Source: DATDYB01 sp036517115
Lineage (GTDB): Bacteria; Patescibacteriota; Minisyncoccia; Phycocordibacterales; PALSA-1337
Reading direction: 5' to 3'
Assembly: GCA_036517115.1 (NCBI GenBank)
Contig: DATDYB010000004.1
Span: 1-25,099, forward strand
DNA: 25,099 nt
In this document: positions 1 to 7,361 of the stretch, piece by piece
Position numbering within the stretch: the stretch's first letter is position 1
Layout of the letters: each line of letters starts with the position of its first letter
Made by a program: the position numbers and the translations under genes
The notes under the pieces: generated by a model
Databases searched by the model: none
The model's input: only the letters and a program-made list of their open reading frames with translations
Told to the model about the DNA's origin: nothing

Positions 1-1441
1 TTTGTGACGAATGCCAAAAGGCATACAAATCAAGATCATGGTTGATGATTTCGCCGAATAACAGCGCGTCATATTTCCGTGGCCGAATAATATTCTGGTT
101 TAAGGAGCCGGCCTCAAATATTTTTACGTCAACCTTTACGCCAATTTTCTGCCACTGGATTTTAAGCAGTTCGGCTGTTCGGGCTAGCTCGGCGATATCT
201 GATGTAGCAAGCGAAAACTCAAGACGTGTCGTCTGCTTCTTTTCGGTTTTTTCATAGATGCCATCGCTTCCAATTTTCCAGCCGTTTTTTTCCAGAAGTT
301 TTCTCGCCGCCTCATTGTCAGCAGCATGTGTGATACTCTCCCCCTTCTCATTATCAAAAGGAATTGGCCCCATCACTGGCTTGCCGTAGCCACTTAAGAC
401 ATCATCAATAATTGCCGTGCGATCTGTGGCGAGAAGGAGCGCCTCTTTCACTTCTCGATTTACAAAAAGGGGATTGGCGTCCTGATTAAAGAAGACCCCG
501 AAGACGCGAGGTAGAGTCGCACGTTCGATTCTTTCCCCCGCGTTCCCAATATTTTTTGCGTGGCGAGGCGTGATCGAGTTTATCGCATCAACTTCGCCCC
601 TTTGCCACGCCTCGAGTAACTTATCTTCACTCGAATAAAAGCGCATAGTGATGCTGTCTATGAATGGCCGTCCGCCCGCGTACTGTTTGAATGCAACAAG
701 TTTGTACGACACAGGGATGCCTCCGGTATTGGTCGCAATTTCTTTTATTCTGTATGGGCCGGAGCCGATCGGATTTGTATTGTAATTGCTGAAGGTGAAC
801 TCATCACCCGCAAGATCATTCCAAATATGCTTTGGGAGAATGCCGATCGTTGCATTTTCGAGGAATGAAGGGTAAGACTGTTTCAAGGTAAATTGTATGC
901 GGGATGGGTCAAGGACTTCCATTTCAACGCCCACCCATGCCGCGCGGCGCGGACTTTTAAGCGAGGCGTCCTGGGCGCGGGTGATAGTGAATGCCACATC
1001 GTCTGCGGTTACCGGTCTGCCGTCATGAAATGTTATCTCATCTTTTAATATGAAAGTATATGTTCGGCCATCCGGACTTATTTCATATGAGGCGGCGAGG
1101 TCGGGCACCATGTCGCCTGCTTGGGTTTTTTTCATCAATCCCGAATAAATGAGTGCGGTTAGGTCGTCGCCGGCGCTCGTAACCGAAAGGATCGGATTAA
1201 TAAAGCGCGGCAGTCCGACTATGCCTTCTCGATAACTGCCGCCTTGGGTTGGTACTGGTATCAAAAATTGATTGTTCACTTTTCCGAAGAGTGCCACGGC
1301 CGAGATCGCGAAGACACCAAGAAGCGCGAAAAAAATAACCCGTGCTGTCAGAGAAAATGATTCAACAAGATTTTCCGCGGCGTTTCCGTGCGGCAGAGAA
1401 TAGTGTTTTTTTAAGAATGCTGGAAGCTGAAATGATTTCAC
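1..1441 (-). CDS. Peptide ABC transporter family 5 substrate-binding protein (OppA/DppA-like), C-terminus cut by window edge
   Basis: Reading the minus strand from GTG 1441 gives 480 codons that stay open to the window edge. Residues about 32-53 form one hydrophobic segment (start ARVIFFALLGVF), so the protein looks membrane-anchored rather than a lipoprotein; no lipobox cysteine is seen. From about residue 68 it matches the SBP_bac_5 pattern: a GGSYREG start, LIYSGLMK, a PDLAASYEIS block and HDGRPVTADDVAFT. The last visible block is YDALLFGEIINHDLDLYAFW, typical of the closing lobe of oligopeptide-binding proteins. The family captures peptides or similar solutes for an ABC importer; no permease or ATPase gene is in view. 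No ATG is available; an in-frame GTG at 1480 is an alternative start, and neither has an SD. The gene follows secG on the same strand, about 110 bp away. A TATAAT at the end of secG may be its promoter. Confidence 0.85.
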   Translation of the reverse strand, partial: MKSFQLPAFLKKHYSLPHGNAAENLVESFSLTARVIFFALLGVFAISAVALFGKVNNQFLIPVPTQGGSYREGIVGLPRFINPILSVTSAGDDLTALIYSGLMKKTQAGDMVPDLAASYEISPDGRTYTFILKDEITFHDGRPVTADDVAFTITRAQDASLKSPRRAAWVGVEMEVLDPSRIQFTLKQSYPSFLENATIGILPKHIWNDLAGDEFTFSNYNTNPIGSGPYRIKEIATNTGGIPVSYKLVAFKQYAGGRPFIDSITMRFYSSEDKLLEAWQRGEVDAINSITPRHAKNIGNAGERIERATLPRVFGVFFNQDANPLFVNREVKEALLLATDRTAIIDDVLSGYGKPVMGPIPFDNEKGESITHAADNEAARKLLEKNGWKIGSDGIYEKTEKKQTTRLEFSLATSDIAELARTAELLKIQWQKIGVKVDVKIFEAGSLNQNIIRPRKYDALLFGEIINHDLDLYAFWHSSQ

Positions 1442-1550
1442 GAAAAAAGATGATAGAGCGAAGAAGTGGTTCTTTGCCACGCAGGATGACTTTAGTAGTT
1501 TGAAAGACGTCCCGTAGGCAGGATAGAACGCGCGTTTATTAATTGTATAA

Positions 1551-1784
1551 TTATATAATGAGGGTGAGGAACGACGTTGCGGCGAACAAAATGCCAAAAA
1601 TTATTGTGCCGTTGAAGAGGATCTTTTCAAACCCCCGGCGCGTGTGATATGAGGCACCCAAGGTATCACTGCCGCCGAATGCAGAGCCTAAATCCGGATC
1701 GCCTCGCTGGAGCACTACTCCCGCGATAATCAGGACGGAAAGCAATATTTGAATATAAGGCAGAATATCGGAAAAACCGCTCAT
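1551..1784 (-). CDS. secG: Preprotein translocase subunit SecG
   Basis: This 77-aa protein has two hydrophobic helices (about residues 8-25 and 57-76) joined by the conserved SecG linker: LQRGDPDLGSAFGG with a following GAS..TRRG. SecG is the small non-essential subunit of the SecYEG channel in the cytoplasmic membrane. The length is normal for the family. I chose ATG 1784 because an extended -10 (TGC then TATACT, 1796-1791) lies only 6 nt upstream, with TTGCAT 16 bp before it; this predicts a leaderless or nearly leaderless mRNA. A longer reading from 2024 is rejected because it would start inside a terminator hairpin and adds 80 residues foreign to SecG. Confidence 0.92.
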   Translation of the reverse strand: MSGFSDILPYIQILLSVLIIAGVVLQRGDPDLGSAFGGSDTLGASYHTRRGFEKILFNGTIIFGILFAATSFLTLII

Positions 1785-1790
1785 TGGCAA

Positions 1791-1818
1791 AGTATAGCAG
1801 GGGATAGTGAAAATGCAA
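1791..1818 (-). promoter_or_regulatory. secG promoter, leaderless type
   Basis: On the minus strand TTGCAT (1818-1813), a 16-bp spacer and TATACT (1796-1791, preceded by TGC) are followed by ATG 6 nt later. Transcription would start within a base or two of the start codon. Confidence 0.6.
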
Positions 1819-1984
1819 TATGTAAGGGGAAGGTTTGAGGTAAAAGGTGTATGGTTATAGGTTAGAAAAAGAAAGGGAGCAGAAGCTTCACGGAGCTTGG
1901 GGGAAGGTTTAATGTCGTCAAGAATTCCCAATGAATAGAACATACGAATGAAACGGGTCTTGCTGAATTTCTTCACGATGTTGG

Positions 1985-2022
1985 AATAAAAAAATGGTGG
2001 AAACTTTAGAGAAGTTTCCACC
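1985..2022 (-). terminator. Rho-independent terminator of the 2049-3053 operon
   Basis: GGTGGAAACTT and AAGTTTCCACC form a perfect 11-bp stem (13 bp with the flanking AT pairs) around a 5-nt loop. On the minus strand the stem is followed by a run of T residues. It lies just downstream of the minus-strand gene ending at 2049. Confidence 0.85.
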
Positions 2023-2048
2023 ATAATGTTTTGGGAGCGACAGAACTA

Positions 2049-2813
2049 TTACAGATCTCCTTCGAAGTGAAAGATCATTGCTTGTTCAACTGGTGTGGTG
2101 TCGAAATCGGCGATGAGCCAAAATGCATTAATGTCCACATTGGGATCGTATCCTACGATAAGAGGATCGCCATCTGGCAAGGAGACAGTCTCGTCGAGTA
2201 CAAATTTCTTTGGTTCAGCGATGATGAAGATGTTGTTCCCGAACAATTTTTTCGCCCCCGGTATCTTTATGCGAATTTCGTCTGGAATTATTCCATGAAA
2301 TTCGCAGGACAGACTAATAGTAGTTCTGCATCCGGTAGTGTTTTCTTTCTTTTGACGTTTCGCTGAGAGTAATTGTAGTACATCCCAATACCTATTTTTG
2401 ATGTCTATGGGCAAGAAAGGATCAACGATGTCAGGGACAGAGTATGTCCTTGATTCTAGGCAAAAGGTTGGAGAGTCAAGAGAAAAAATAGCTAATCTAG
2501 GAAATTTATTCCCATCCCTCCACTTTAATGGTTCAAGGCTAAGACGGGGGTAGATACTAGAAATCTTCTTAAGCTTCAGGAGGTTTTCTCTTTCCCGCTC
2601 GAGTCTTTTTAGACATTCTTGTGTGTTCTCAAGCCGCCATTTAATAGTGTCTTCTGCTTTTTTCTCTACACCCAAAAAAACCCTATCAAGCAAGCCGCGT
2701 AGATGATTTACTGTGCGTTGTGTAGAAGTAATTTCCTCATTGTATGAATCTTTATCCGGCGGGCGGAATCTTTTTGCTGATGCAAGAGCTGTTTCTACTG
2801 CACTTGTTTTCAT
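2049..2813 (-). CDS. Hypothetical protein, coiled-coil N-terminal half
   Basis: I do not recognise this 254-aa protein. It is soluble, with no signal peptide or membrane segment. Residues about 20-90 are rich in E, K, R and L with heptad-like spacing and look coiled-coil. The C-terminal 120 residues are mixed alpha/beta with a distinctive end (VDINAFWLIADFD, then EQAMIFHFEGDL). ATG 2813 is preceded by AAAGGAG 7-8 nt upstream, one of the few clear SD sites in the window. The upstream 75-aa gene ends 12 bp before this start, so the two form an operon closed by the 1985-2022 terminator. The operon is divergent from a TrmB-like regulator, which may control it. No function can be assigned. Confidence 0.8.
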   Translation of the reverse strand: MKTSAVETALASAKRFRPPDKDSYNEEITSTQRTVNHLRGLLDRVFLGVEKKAEDTIKWRLENTQECLKRLERERENLLKLKKISSIYPRLSLEPLKWRDGNKFPRLAIFSLDSPTFCLESRTYSVPDIVDPFLPIDIKNRYWDVLQLLSAKRQKKENTTGCRTTISLSCEFHGIIPDEIRIKIPGAKKLFGNNIFIIAEPKKFVLDETVSLPDGDPLIVGYDPNVDINAFWLIADFDTTPVEQAMIFHFEGDL

Positions 2814-2825
2814 GGCGCTCTCCTT

Positions 2826-3053
2826 TCAGTTAGCAGGCTCGAGTTCGCACTCTCGTGCCCCGAACCCATGGTTTTCTTCGAGGAAATGGATACCATACTC
2901 CGGCTCACCTTGAGCCCACTCCTCGACTGGTTTGAGCCGTACTATCCTGCAACGCTTACCATCATTACTTGTGATGCCCGAGGTGCCACGGTTTGTAAAT
3001 AAACAGACTTGATCTTTCTGGTATTTGTAAGGAACTTTTTGGCGCAGAGGCAT
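2826..3053 (-). CDS. Small hypothetical protein (75 aa), possible SH3-like beta barrel
   Basis: The protein is short and charged, with a central run of likely beta strands (QVCLFTNRG, KRCRIVRLKPVEEW, EYGIHFLEENHGF, RECELEPA), a layout resembling small SH3-like or KOW-type barrels; that is a guess from pattern only. ATG 3053 is chosen over the longer ATG 3113 because AAGGAG sits 7 nt before it. It is the first gene of the two-gene minus operon with the 254-aa coiled-coil protein. An 8-bp inverted repeat (CTGGAGAA at 3084-3091, TTCTCCAG at 3114-3121) lies in its upstream leader. Confidence 0.72.
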   Translation of the reverse strand: MPLRQKVPYKYQKDQVCLFTNRGTSGITSNDGKRCRIVRLKPVEEWAQGEPEYGIHFLEENHGFGARECELEPAN

Positions 3054-3174
3054 TTTAATCTCCTTATGCTTCATACTTGGATTCTGGAGAACATAGTAAG
3101 GATTCCAGTTCAATTCTCCAGTCTTTAAGAAAGGCGAGTTTTATGTTGAAAAATAAGGACAAATTACCAAAAAA

Positions 3175-3207
3175 TTGACAAAAATCTTGTCATAATTATA
3201 ATTGTCA
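3175..3207 (+). promoter_or_regulatory. Promoter and likely operator of the TrmB-like regulator gene
   Basis: TTGACA (3175-3180), a 16-bp spacer and TATAAT (3197-3202) are followed by ATG at 3210, so the mRNA should be leaderless. The -35 overlaps a perfect inverted repeat, TGACAA-N5-TTGTCA (3176-3192). A further TTGTCA lies at 3202-3207, 15 bp from the previous one. This arrangement suggests autoregulation and perhaps control of the divergent operon. Confidence 0.7.
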
Positions 3208-3209
3208 CT

Positions 3210-4001
3210 ATGAAGATGGCAAGCATAAAGAGATTTATGGGACTGTCTGACAGGGAGTTTTCTGTACTGTTTTTTCTACGAACAGCTGGAAAAAAGAACG
3301 TGAGCAAGATTGCGGAAGGAACTCAACTGCCTAGAACCACTGTTGGTTTTATATTGCAGGAGCTTCTGAAAAGAAATCTCGTGTTACGAATTTCTGTTGC
3401 CGGACACTATGAATGGTGCATACGCTCTCCTGACGTTATCAAATCGCAAGTCGAAACAGTTCAGGAATTATGGCTCGGCAAAAAAGATCATGCGTCCGTG
3501 CCTGTTGTTCGTATCGAACATGGCGCTAAAGCGTTTCAAACTGTTGCTGATGCCATCATGGCACTTTCTCGCGGCGAACGAGTTTTCTTCATACAAGGAT
3601 TTTTGTCCGCACAGCAATCGCTTAAGAAATTTGATAAAAAAATCTTAGCGGTACTACATGAGAAGGTTAGAACGGGCAAAATTATTCTTGACGGTGTAGC
3701 TGGAGAAAAAGTGCTGGACTTGTTTCACCGCATGTCGCGTCAAGAATTAGAGTCGCATCGTGATCGGCCGGTGATTTCTTATATTGTCCCTGGAAATTAT
3801 TTTCAGACAACCGCCGACATCTTAATCTTTCGTGACACTGTACTTTTTCTGAATTATTCTGACGAGACTCTGCTCGAAGTACGGCACAAGATGATCGCTG
3901 ACAGCCTCCGTGAGGTCGTTGAGTTTATAGAAGACCATGCGAAAAAAATAGATATCAATGAATACATAAGACAACGCTTGCTTGAGTTGTCTAAGCGGTG
4001 A
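3210..4001 (+). CDS. TrmB-family-like winged-helix transcriptional regulator
   Basis: The 263-aa protein starts with a winged helix-turn-helix (about residues 10-75): FSVLFFLRTAGKKNVSKIAE then LPRTTVGFILQELLKRNLV, the pattern of TrmB/MarR-like DNA-binding domains. The rest (about 95-245) resembles the phospholipase-D-like effector region found behind such domains, with GERVFFIQGF, KIILDGVAGEK and ADILIFRDTVLFLNY. TrmB proteins usually sense sugars in archaea; the ligand here is unknown. It is divergent from an operon of two unknown genes. Its promoter is almost consensus and predicts a leaderless message, with operator-like half-sites over the -35 and just before the ATG. ATG 3216 is a possible second start. 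Confidence 0.78.
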   Translation: MKMASIKRFMGLSDREFSVLFFLRTAGKKNVSKIAEGTQLPRTTVGFILQELLKRNLVLRISVAGHYEWCIRSPDVIKSQVETVQELWLGKKDHASVPVVRIEHGAKAFQTVADAIMALSRGERVFFIQGFLSAQQSLKKFDKKILAVLHEKVRTGKIILDGVAGEKVLDLFHRMSRQELESHRDRPVISYIVPGNYFQTTADILIFRDTVLFLNYSDETLLEVRHKMIADSLREVVEFIEDHAKKIDINEYIRQRLLELSKR

Positions 4002-4034
4002 AATAGCTGTATTTTCTGGTATCTAAAGGGAAAT

Positions 4035-4063
4035 TTGACAACAAGGGTTATGCTCCATATACT
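4035..4063 (+). promoter_or_regulatory. groESL promoter
   Basis: TTGACA (4035-4040), a 17-bp spacer and TATACT (4058-4063) form a near-perfect sigma-70-type promoter. The predicted start near 4070 excludes the upstream ATG 4064 and gives groES a leader of about 50 nt. No CIRCE element (TTAGCACTC-N9-GAGTGCTAA) is visible. Confidence 0.8.
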
Positions 4064-4120
4064 ATGAGCCTTACATTGCCTGTCTGGCATATTATCAGTA
4101 TCAGTAATAGTTTTATCGCT

Positions 4121-4459
4121 ATGAAGAAAGATAATTCACAAGCAGTACAGCCTGCGGAAAAAACGCCAAAACTCAAACCGTTGGGTGACAGAGTCCTTCT
4201 CAAGGAAGTTTCAGAAAAAGAAGTTGGACGAAAAACAGATTCAGGAATTTTTATTCCCGATACTGTGAAGGAGGATCGTGGCGTTAAGCGAGGTAAAGTG
4301 CTTGCGGTTGGCCACGGTAGATACGAAGATGGCAGGGTTGTCCCGATGGAAGTGAAGGTGGGGGACGTGGTCCTCTTCCAGTGGGGAGACATGATTAAGA
4401 TCGATGGGGTCGAATATTTTCTTGTCAAAGAAAGCGAAATCGCGGGGATTATCAAATAA
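4121..4459 (+). CDS. groES: Co-chaperonin GroES
   Basis: GroES forms the heptameric lid of the GroEL folding chamber in the cytoplasm. The 112-aa product carries the family signature LKPLGDRVLLKEV, a mobile loop with KTDSGIFIPDT that docks on GroEL, and the closing strands GDMIKIDGVEYFLVKESEI. The body is full length, but there is an extra polar N-terminal tail of about 16 residues (K, Q, E and P rich) before the usual start. I chose ATG 4121 because the promoter's -10 box ends at 4063, so the ATG at 4064 would lie upstream of the transcript start. groEL follows after a 116-bp gap filled by a palindromic element. Confidence 0.95.
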   Translation: MKKDNSQAVQPAEKTPKLKPLGDRVLLKEVSEKEVGRKTDSGIFIPDTVKEDRGVKRGKVLAVGHGRYEDGRVVPMEVKVGDVVLFQWGDMIKIDGVEYFLVKESEIAGIIK

Positions 4460-4470
4460 ATAACTTTCTC

Positions 4471-4560
4471 GGCAATATATTTTTGAGCACGGATATTTTT
4501 TTTCTAAAAAATTCCTCGAGCTCGCGCCGCCGCTCTCGCTAGTCTCAAAAATATATAGCC
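4471..4560. repeat. Palindromic element A1 between groES and groEL
   Basis: The arms 4471-4487 (GGCAATATATTTTTGAG) and 4544-4560 (CTCAAAAATATATAGCC) pair at 16 of 17 positions. Between them is a 56-nt core with an A/T hairpin and a GC-rich part. Read on the minus strand, the core aligns along its length with the core of 24174-24271: shared blocks GAGACTA, then GGCGCG, then AGGAA with a T run, AGAAAAA and TATCCG. The outer arms differ completely between the two copies. Confidence 0.8.
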
Positions 4561-4575
4561 TCGAATCTACTTACA

Positions 4576-6222
4576 ATGGCAAAACAAATAATTTTCAATG
4601 AAACCGCTCGGCGGGCGCTCAAGAAGGGTGTTGATACTGTGGCTGATGCGGTAAAGATCACGATCGGGCCAAAAGGCCGCAATGTCGTTCTCGACAAGGG
4701 ATATGGCTCGCCAATGATTACGAACGACGGCGTTTCGATTGCGAAAGAAATTTCTCTTAAGGATAAGTTTGAAAACATGGGGGCGGAAATTGTGAAGGAG
4801 GTCGCCTCAAAAACAAATGATACGGCTGGCGATGGCACCACGACCTCTGTTATTCTCGCTCAAGCGATTATTCACGAAGGCTTGAAGCATACCGCAATGG
4901 GCTTGAGCGCTATGGGAATCCGGCAAGGCATTGAACATGCAACTGCCGATGTTGTAAAAAGTCTCAAGGAAATTGCAAAGCCGATCAAATCAAAGGATGA
5001 GATTCGGCAAGTTGCGACGATCTCGGCGGAGTCTGAAGATATCGGCAGAATTATTGCGGACACGATTGAAAAAGTGGGAAAGGATGGCGTGGTAACTGTT
5101 GAAGAGTCGCAGTCATTTGGGGTTGAATCGGAAATAGTTGAAGGACTTCAGTTTGATAAGGGGTATGTCTCACCGTACATGATCAGCAACACCGAGCGGA
5201 TGGAGGCTGAACATGCCGACCCGCTGATTCTTGTTACGGATAAGAAAATTTCATCGATTAAAGAGATTTTGCCGCTTCTCGAAAAAATTGTGGCGACTGG
5301 CAAAAAAGATCTCGTTATTATTGCTGATGATGTTGAGGGTGAAGCGTTGACGACTTTTGTGTTGAATAAAATCAGGGGCGCGTTTAATGTCCTTGCGGTC
5401 AAGGCGCCCGGCTATGGCGATAGAAAAAAAGAAATGCTCGAAGATGTTGCCGTGACGATAGGTGCGCGCGTTATTTCCGAAGAAACGGGAATCAAACTTG
5501 AAAATGCGGAGCCGTCTATGCTTGGCCACGCGCGCAGGGTCGTGGCAACAAAAGACAACACTATTATTGTTGGCGGACGTGGCAAAAAAGCGGATATTGA
5601 AAAGCGTATTGCCCAGCTCAAAGTTCAACGTGAGCAGATTACGTCAAAGTATGATGTTGAAAAAATCGACGAACGAATTGCAAAACTTTCAGGCGGGGTC
5701 GCTGTGATCAAAGTTGGTGCCGCCACGGAAACTGAAATGAAATACTTGAAGCTTAAAATTGAGGATGCTGTTGCCGCTACGAAAGCCGCAATCGAGGAAG
5801 GTATCGTGCCGGGAGGCGGAAGCGCGTTTATCAAGGCGGCTGAAAAAGTTCGCGGCGTGGAATTTGACCCACATTCAGAGGAAGGGATCGGCTTTAACAT
5901 TGTTTTGAAGGCACTCGAGGCGCCGCTTCGCCAGATTGCAATTAATGCTGGCAAAGATGATGGTTCTGTTATCGTTGAAAAAGTTAGAAATTCAAAAGGG
6001 AACAGTGGTTACGATGCTCTTCTCGACACCATGGTTCCCGACATGCTCCTCGCTGGTATTATTGATCCGGTGAAGGTGACAAGAAGCGCTATTCAGAATG
6101 CGGCCTCGGCGGCGGCGATTCTTCTTACCACTGAAGCAGCAGTTGCTGATGAACCAAAGGAAGAAAAAGCTCCTGCTGGCGGCTCGGGAATGGGCGGCAT
6201 GGGAGGGGGGATGGATTATTAA
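4576..6222 (+). CDS. groEL: Chaperonin GroEL
   Basis: This is the 60-kDa ATP-driven chaperonin that forms double heptameric rings with GroES as lid. The 548-aa length is normal. Visible landmarks are the ATP-binding region (TIGPKGRNVVLDKGYGSPMI and the DGTTT loop near residue 87), the apical domain starting around residue 190, the equatorial signature AAIEEGIVPGGGSAF near 405, and the Gly-Met-rich tail GGSGMGGMGGGMDY. ATG 4576 gives the canonical MAKQIIF start; there is no SD, and the start lies 15 nt after a palindromic element. It is the second gene of the groESL operon and is followed by a strong terminator. Confidence 0.98.
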   Translation: MAKQIIFNETARRALKKGVDTVADAVKITIGPKGRNVVLDKGYGSPMITNDGVSIAKEISLKDKFENMGAEIVKEVASKTNDTAGDGTTTSVILAQAIIHEGLKHTAMGLSAMGIRQGIEHATADVVKSLKEIAKPIKSKDEIRQVATISAESEDIGRIIADTIEKVGKDGVVTVEESQSFGVESEIVEGLQFDKGYVSPYMISNTERMEAEHADPLILVTDKKISSIKEILPLLEKIVATGKKDLVIIADDVEGEALTTFVLNKIRGAFNVLAVKAPGYGDRKKEMLEDVAVTIGARVISEETGIKLENAEPSMLGHARRVVATKDNTIIVGGRGKKADIEKRIAQLKVQREQITSKYDVEKIDERIAKLSGGVAVIKVGAATETEMKYLKLKIEDAVAATKAAIEEGIVPGGGSAFIKAAEKVRGVEFDPHSEEGIGFNIVLKALEAPLRQIAINAGKDDGSVIVEKVRNSKGNSGYDALLDTMVPDMLLAGIIDPVKVTRSAIQNAASAAAILLTTEAAVADEPKEEKAPAGGSGMGGMGGGMDY

Positions 6223-6320
6223 GAAGGTGACAGGTTAAAGGGAAAAGGTGAAAGGTCGTTAAGAACCCTTAACGAATAGGGCATGCGAATGGAGAAGGTG
6301 TAAGAGAAAAAAACTTAAGA

Positions 6321-6355
6321 AAACAGCGCGGCTTCGCCGCGCTGTTTGTTTTCTT
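6321..6355 (+). terminator. Terminator of the groESL operon
   Basis: AAACAGCGCGGC and GCCGCGCTGTTT form a perfect 12-bp GC-rich stem around a TTC loop, followed by TGTTTTCTT. The A-rich 5' flank could also make it work on the other strand. A smaller hairpin, CGTTAAG-aacc-CTTAACG, lies upstream at 6257-6274. Confidence 0.92.
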
Positions 6356-6364
6356 GAAGCTAAA

Positions 6365-6546
6365 AGCCTATCCACTATCTAACCGCAATACTATGAATAA
6401 AACTATAGCTTGTCTGCCGAAATGTCCAAATTTCTGCTGCAAATCGTCAATTTCTCGTCGACATAGCTCGCTATGCCTTCTCGAACTTTACGATTTTCGC
6501 TTAGAAATTTGGACATTTCGCCTAGACATTAGATAGTGGAGAGGCT
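6365..6546. repeat. Large palindromic element B1 in the groEL-lemA gap
   Basis: The 397-bp gap between groEL and lemA holds the terminator, this element and the lemA promoter. Outer arms 6365-6382 and 6529-6546 match at 17 of 18 positions. Inner arms 6418-6435 and 6503-6520 are perfect over 18 bp (CGAAATGTCCAAATTTCT), and the TGTCT/AGACA blocks join them. The left side has 28 extra bases (6383-6410). Inside, AAATCGT pairs with ACGATTT, and the tip is CATAGCtcGCTATG. A 60-codon reading frame across it is an artefact. Confidence 0.8.
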
Positions 6547-6584
6547 CTAACACGGATATGACCATATTTAATAAAAAAGTATGA

Positions 6585-6590
6585 TATAAT
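6585..6590 (+). promoter_or_regulatory. lemA -10 box
   Basis: TATAAT preceded by TGA (extended -10) lies 30 bp before the lemA ATG. No convincing -35 is seen. Predicted leader is about 24 nt without an SD. Confidence 0.5.
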
Positions 6591-6620
6591 TGCTTTATTA
6601 TTAAAAGCTAACTTTTTTCT

Positions 6621-7238
6621 ATGGCGAGCATTATTGTTGCAATACTAGCACTCCTTCTTATCGCAAGCGGTCTTTTCGACATTATTCCATGGACATTTAA
6701 CATTCCGGCAATTGTCATTCTTTTGGTGCTATGGCTGGCCGTTTCGTATAATCGTTTTGTTACTCTTATTAATAGAGCAAAGGAAGCATGGGCCGACATT
6801 GATGTTCAGCTTAAACGGCGGTATGACCTTATCCCGAATCTCGTGAATACTGTCAAAGGGTACGCAACACATGAAAGTCAGGCGTTTGAGAAAGTGACGA
6901 TGGCGCGGGCGGCGGCAATCGGCGCTCAAAATCTTCCGGCAAAAGCCCAAGCAGAGAACATGCTCTCCGGCGCGCTCAAATCGCTTTTTGCGGTTGCAGA
7001 AGCCTACCCTGATCTTAAGGCGAATCAAAATTTCCTCGAGCTTCAGCGTGAGCTCTCGGATACTGAAAACAAAATCCAAGCCGCCCGACGCTTCTACAAT
7101 GGCAATGTCCGTGATCTCAATATCAGTATTGACTCGTTTCCCTCAAATCTTGTCGCAAGCGTTTTTAGCTTCCACAAGATGGAATTTTTTGAGCTCACCG
7201 AAGAAGTCGCTCGCAATCCCGTCGAAGTCAAATTCTAG
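6621..7238 (+). CDS. lemA: LemA family membrane protein
   Basis: The 205-aa protein begins with two hydrophobic stretches (about residues 3-20 and 27-46), followed by the LemA signature: SYNRFVTLINRAKEAWADID then LKRRYDLIPNLVNTVKGYA and HESQAFEKV. The remainder is a long helical bundle (NFLELQRELSDTENKIQAARRFYN) ending with VFSFHKMEFFEL. LemA proteins are membrane-attached helical-bundle proteins of poorly known biochemical role, often next to the HtpX protease. Here htpX lies 850 bp downstream on the same strand, separated by an unrelated regulator gene. The start follows a TATAAT box by about 30 bp, with no SD. Confidence 0.93.
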   Translation: MASIIVAILALLLIASGLFDIIPWTFNIPAIVILLVLWLAVSYNRFVTLINRAKEAWADIDVQLKRRYDLIPNLVNTVKGYATHESQAFEKVTMARAAAIGAQNLPAKAQAENMLSGALKSLFAVAEAYPDLKANQNFLELQRELSDTENKIQAARRFYNGNVRDLNISIDSFPSNLVASVFSFHKMEFFELTEEVARNPVEVKF

Positions 7239-7316
7239 AGGCGGGAATACAGATTCTTTCCTTTTTTTACTGCTCTCTCCACTTTCACCTATGATGTAAC
7301 TTATTCCTTATGTCCA

Positions 7317-7356
7317 TTTTTACATAATTTATGCGGTCGCATAAATTATGTAAAAA
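7317..7356. promoter_or_regulatory. 40-bp perfect palindrome upstream of the PaaX/Cas2-like gene (likely operator)
   Basis: Two perfect 19-bp arms, TTTTTACATAATTTATGCG and its complement, flank a GT centre. The palindrome ends 5 bp before ATG 7362. A plausible -10 (CATAAT, 7323-7328) lies inside it with TTATTC 16 bp upstream. The half-site sequence TTATGCGACC recurs across the start codon (7360-7369). TTTACATAATATATGCGG at 7946-7963, just past the gene end, matches the left half at 17 of 18 positions. Confidence 0.8.
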
Positions 7357-7361
7357 ATATT

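Noticed and set aside
42..257. 71-codon plus-strand frame at the window start
   Set aside because: It is antisense to the clearly recognisable solute-binding protein.
1785..2024. 80-residue N-terminal extension of SecG
   Set aside because: It starts in a terminator hairpin, crosses the secG promoter and has no SecG similarity.
2031..2366. 111-codon plus-strand frame
   Set aside because: It is antisense to the 254-aa gene, which has an SD, an operon partner and a terminator.
4064..4120. 19-residue upstream extension of GroES
   Set aside because: The ATG at 4064 abuts the -10 box, so it would not be in the transcript.
4001..4121. CIRCE/HrcA operator before groES
   Set aside because: No TTAGCACTC-N9-GAGTGCTAA-like inverted repeat is seen.
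6354..6536. 60-codon plus-strand frame between groEL and lemA
   Set aside because: It is read through the arms of palindromic element B1 and has no protein-like features.
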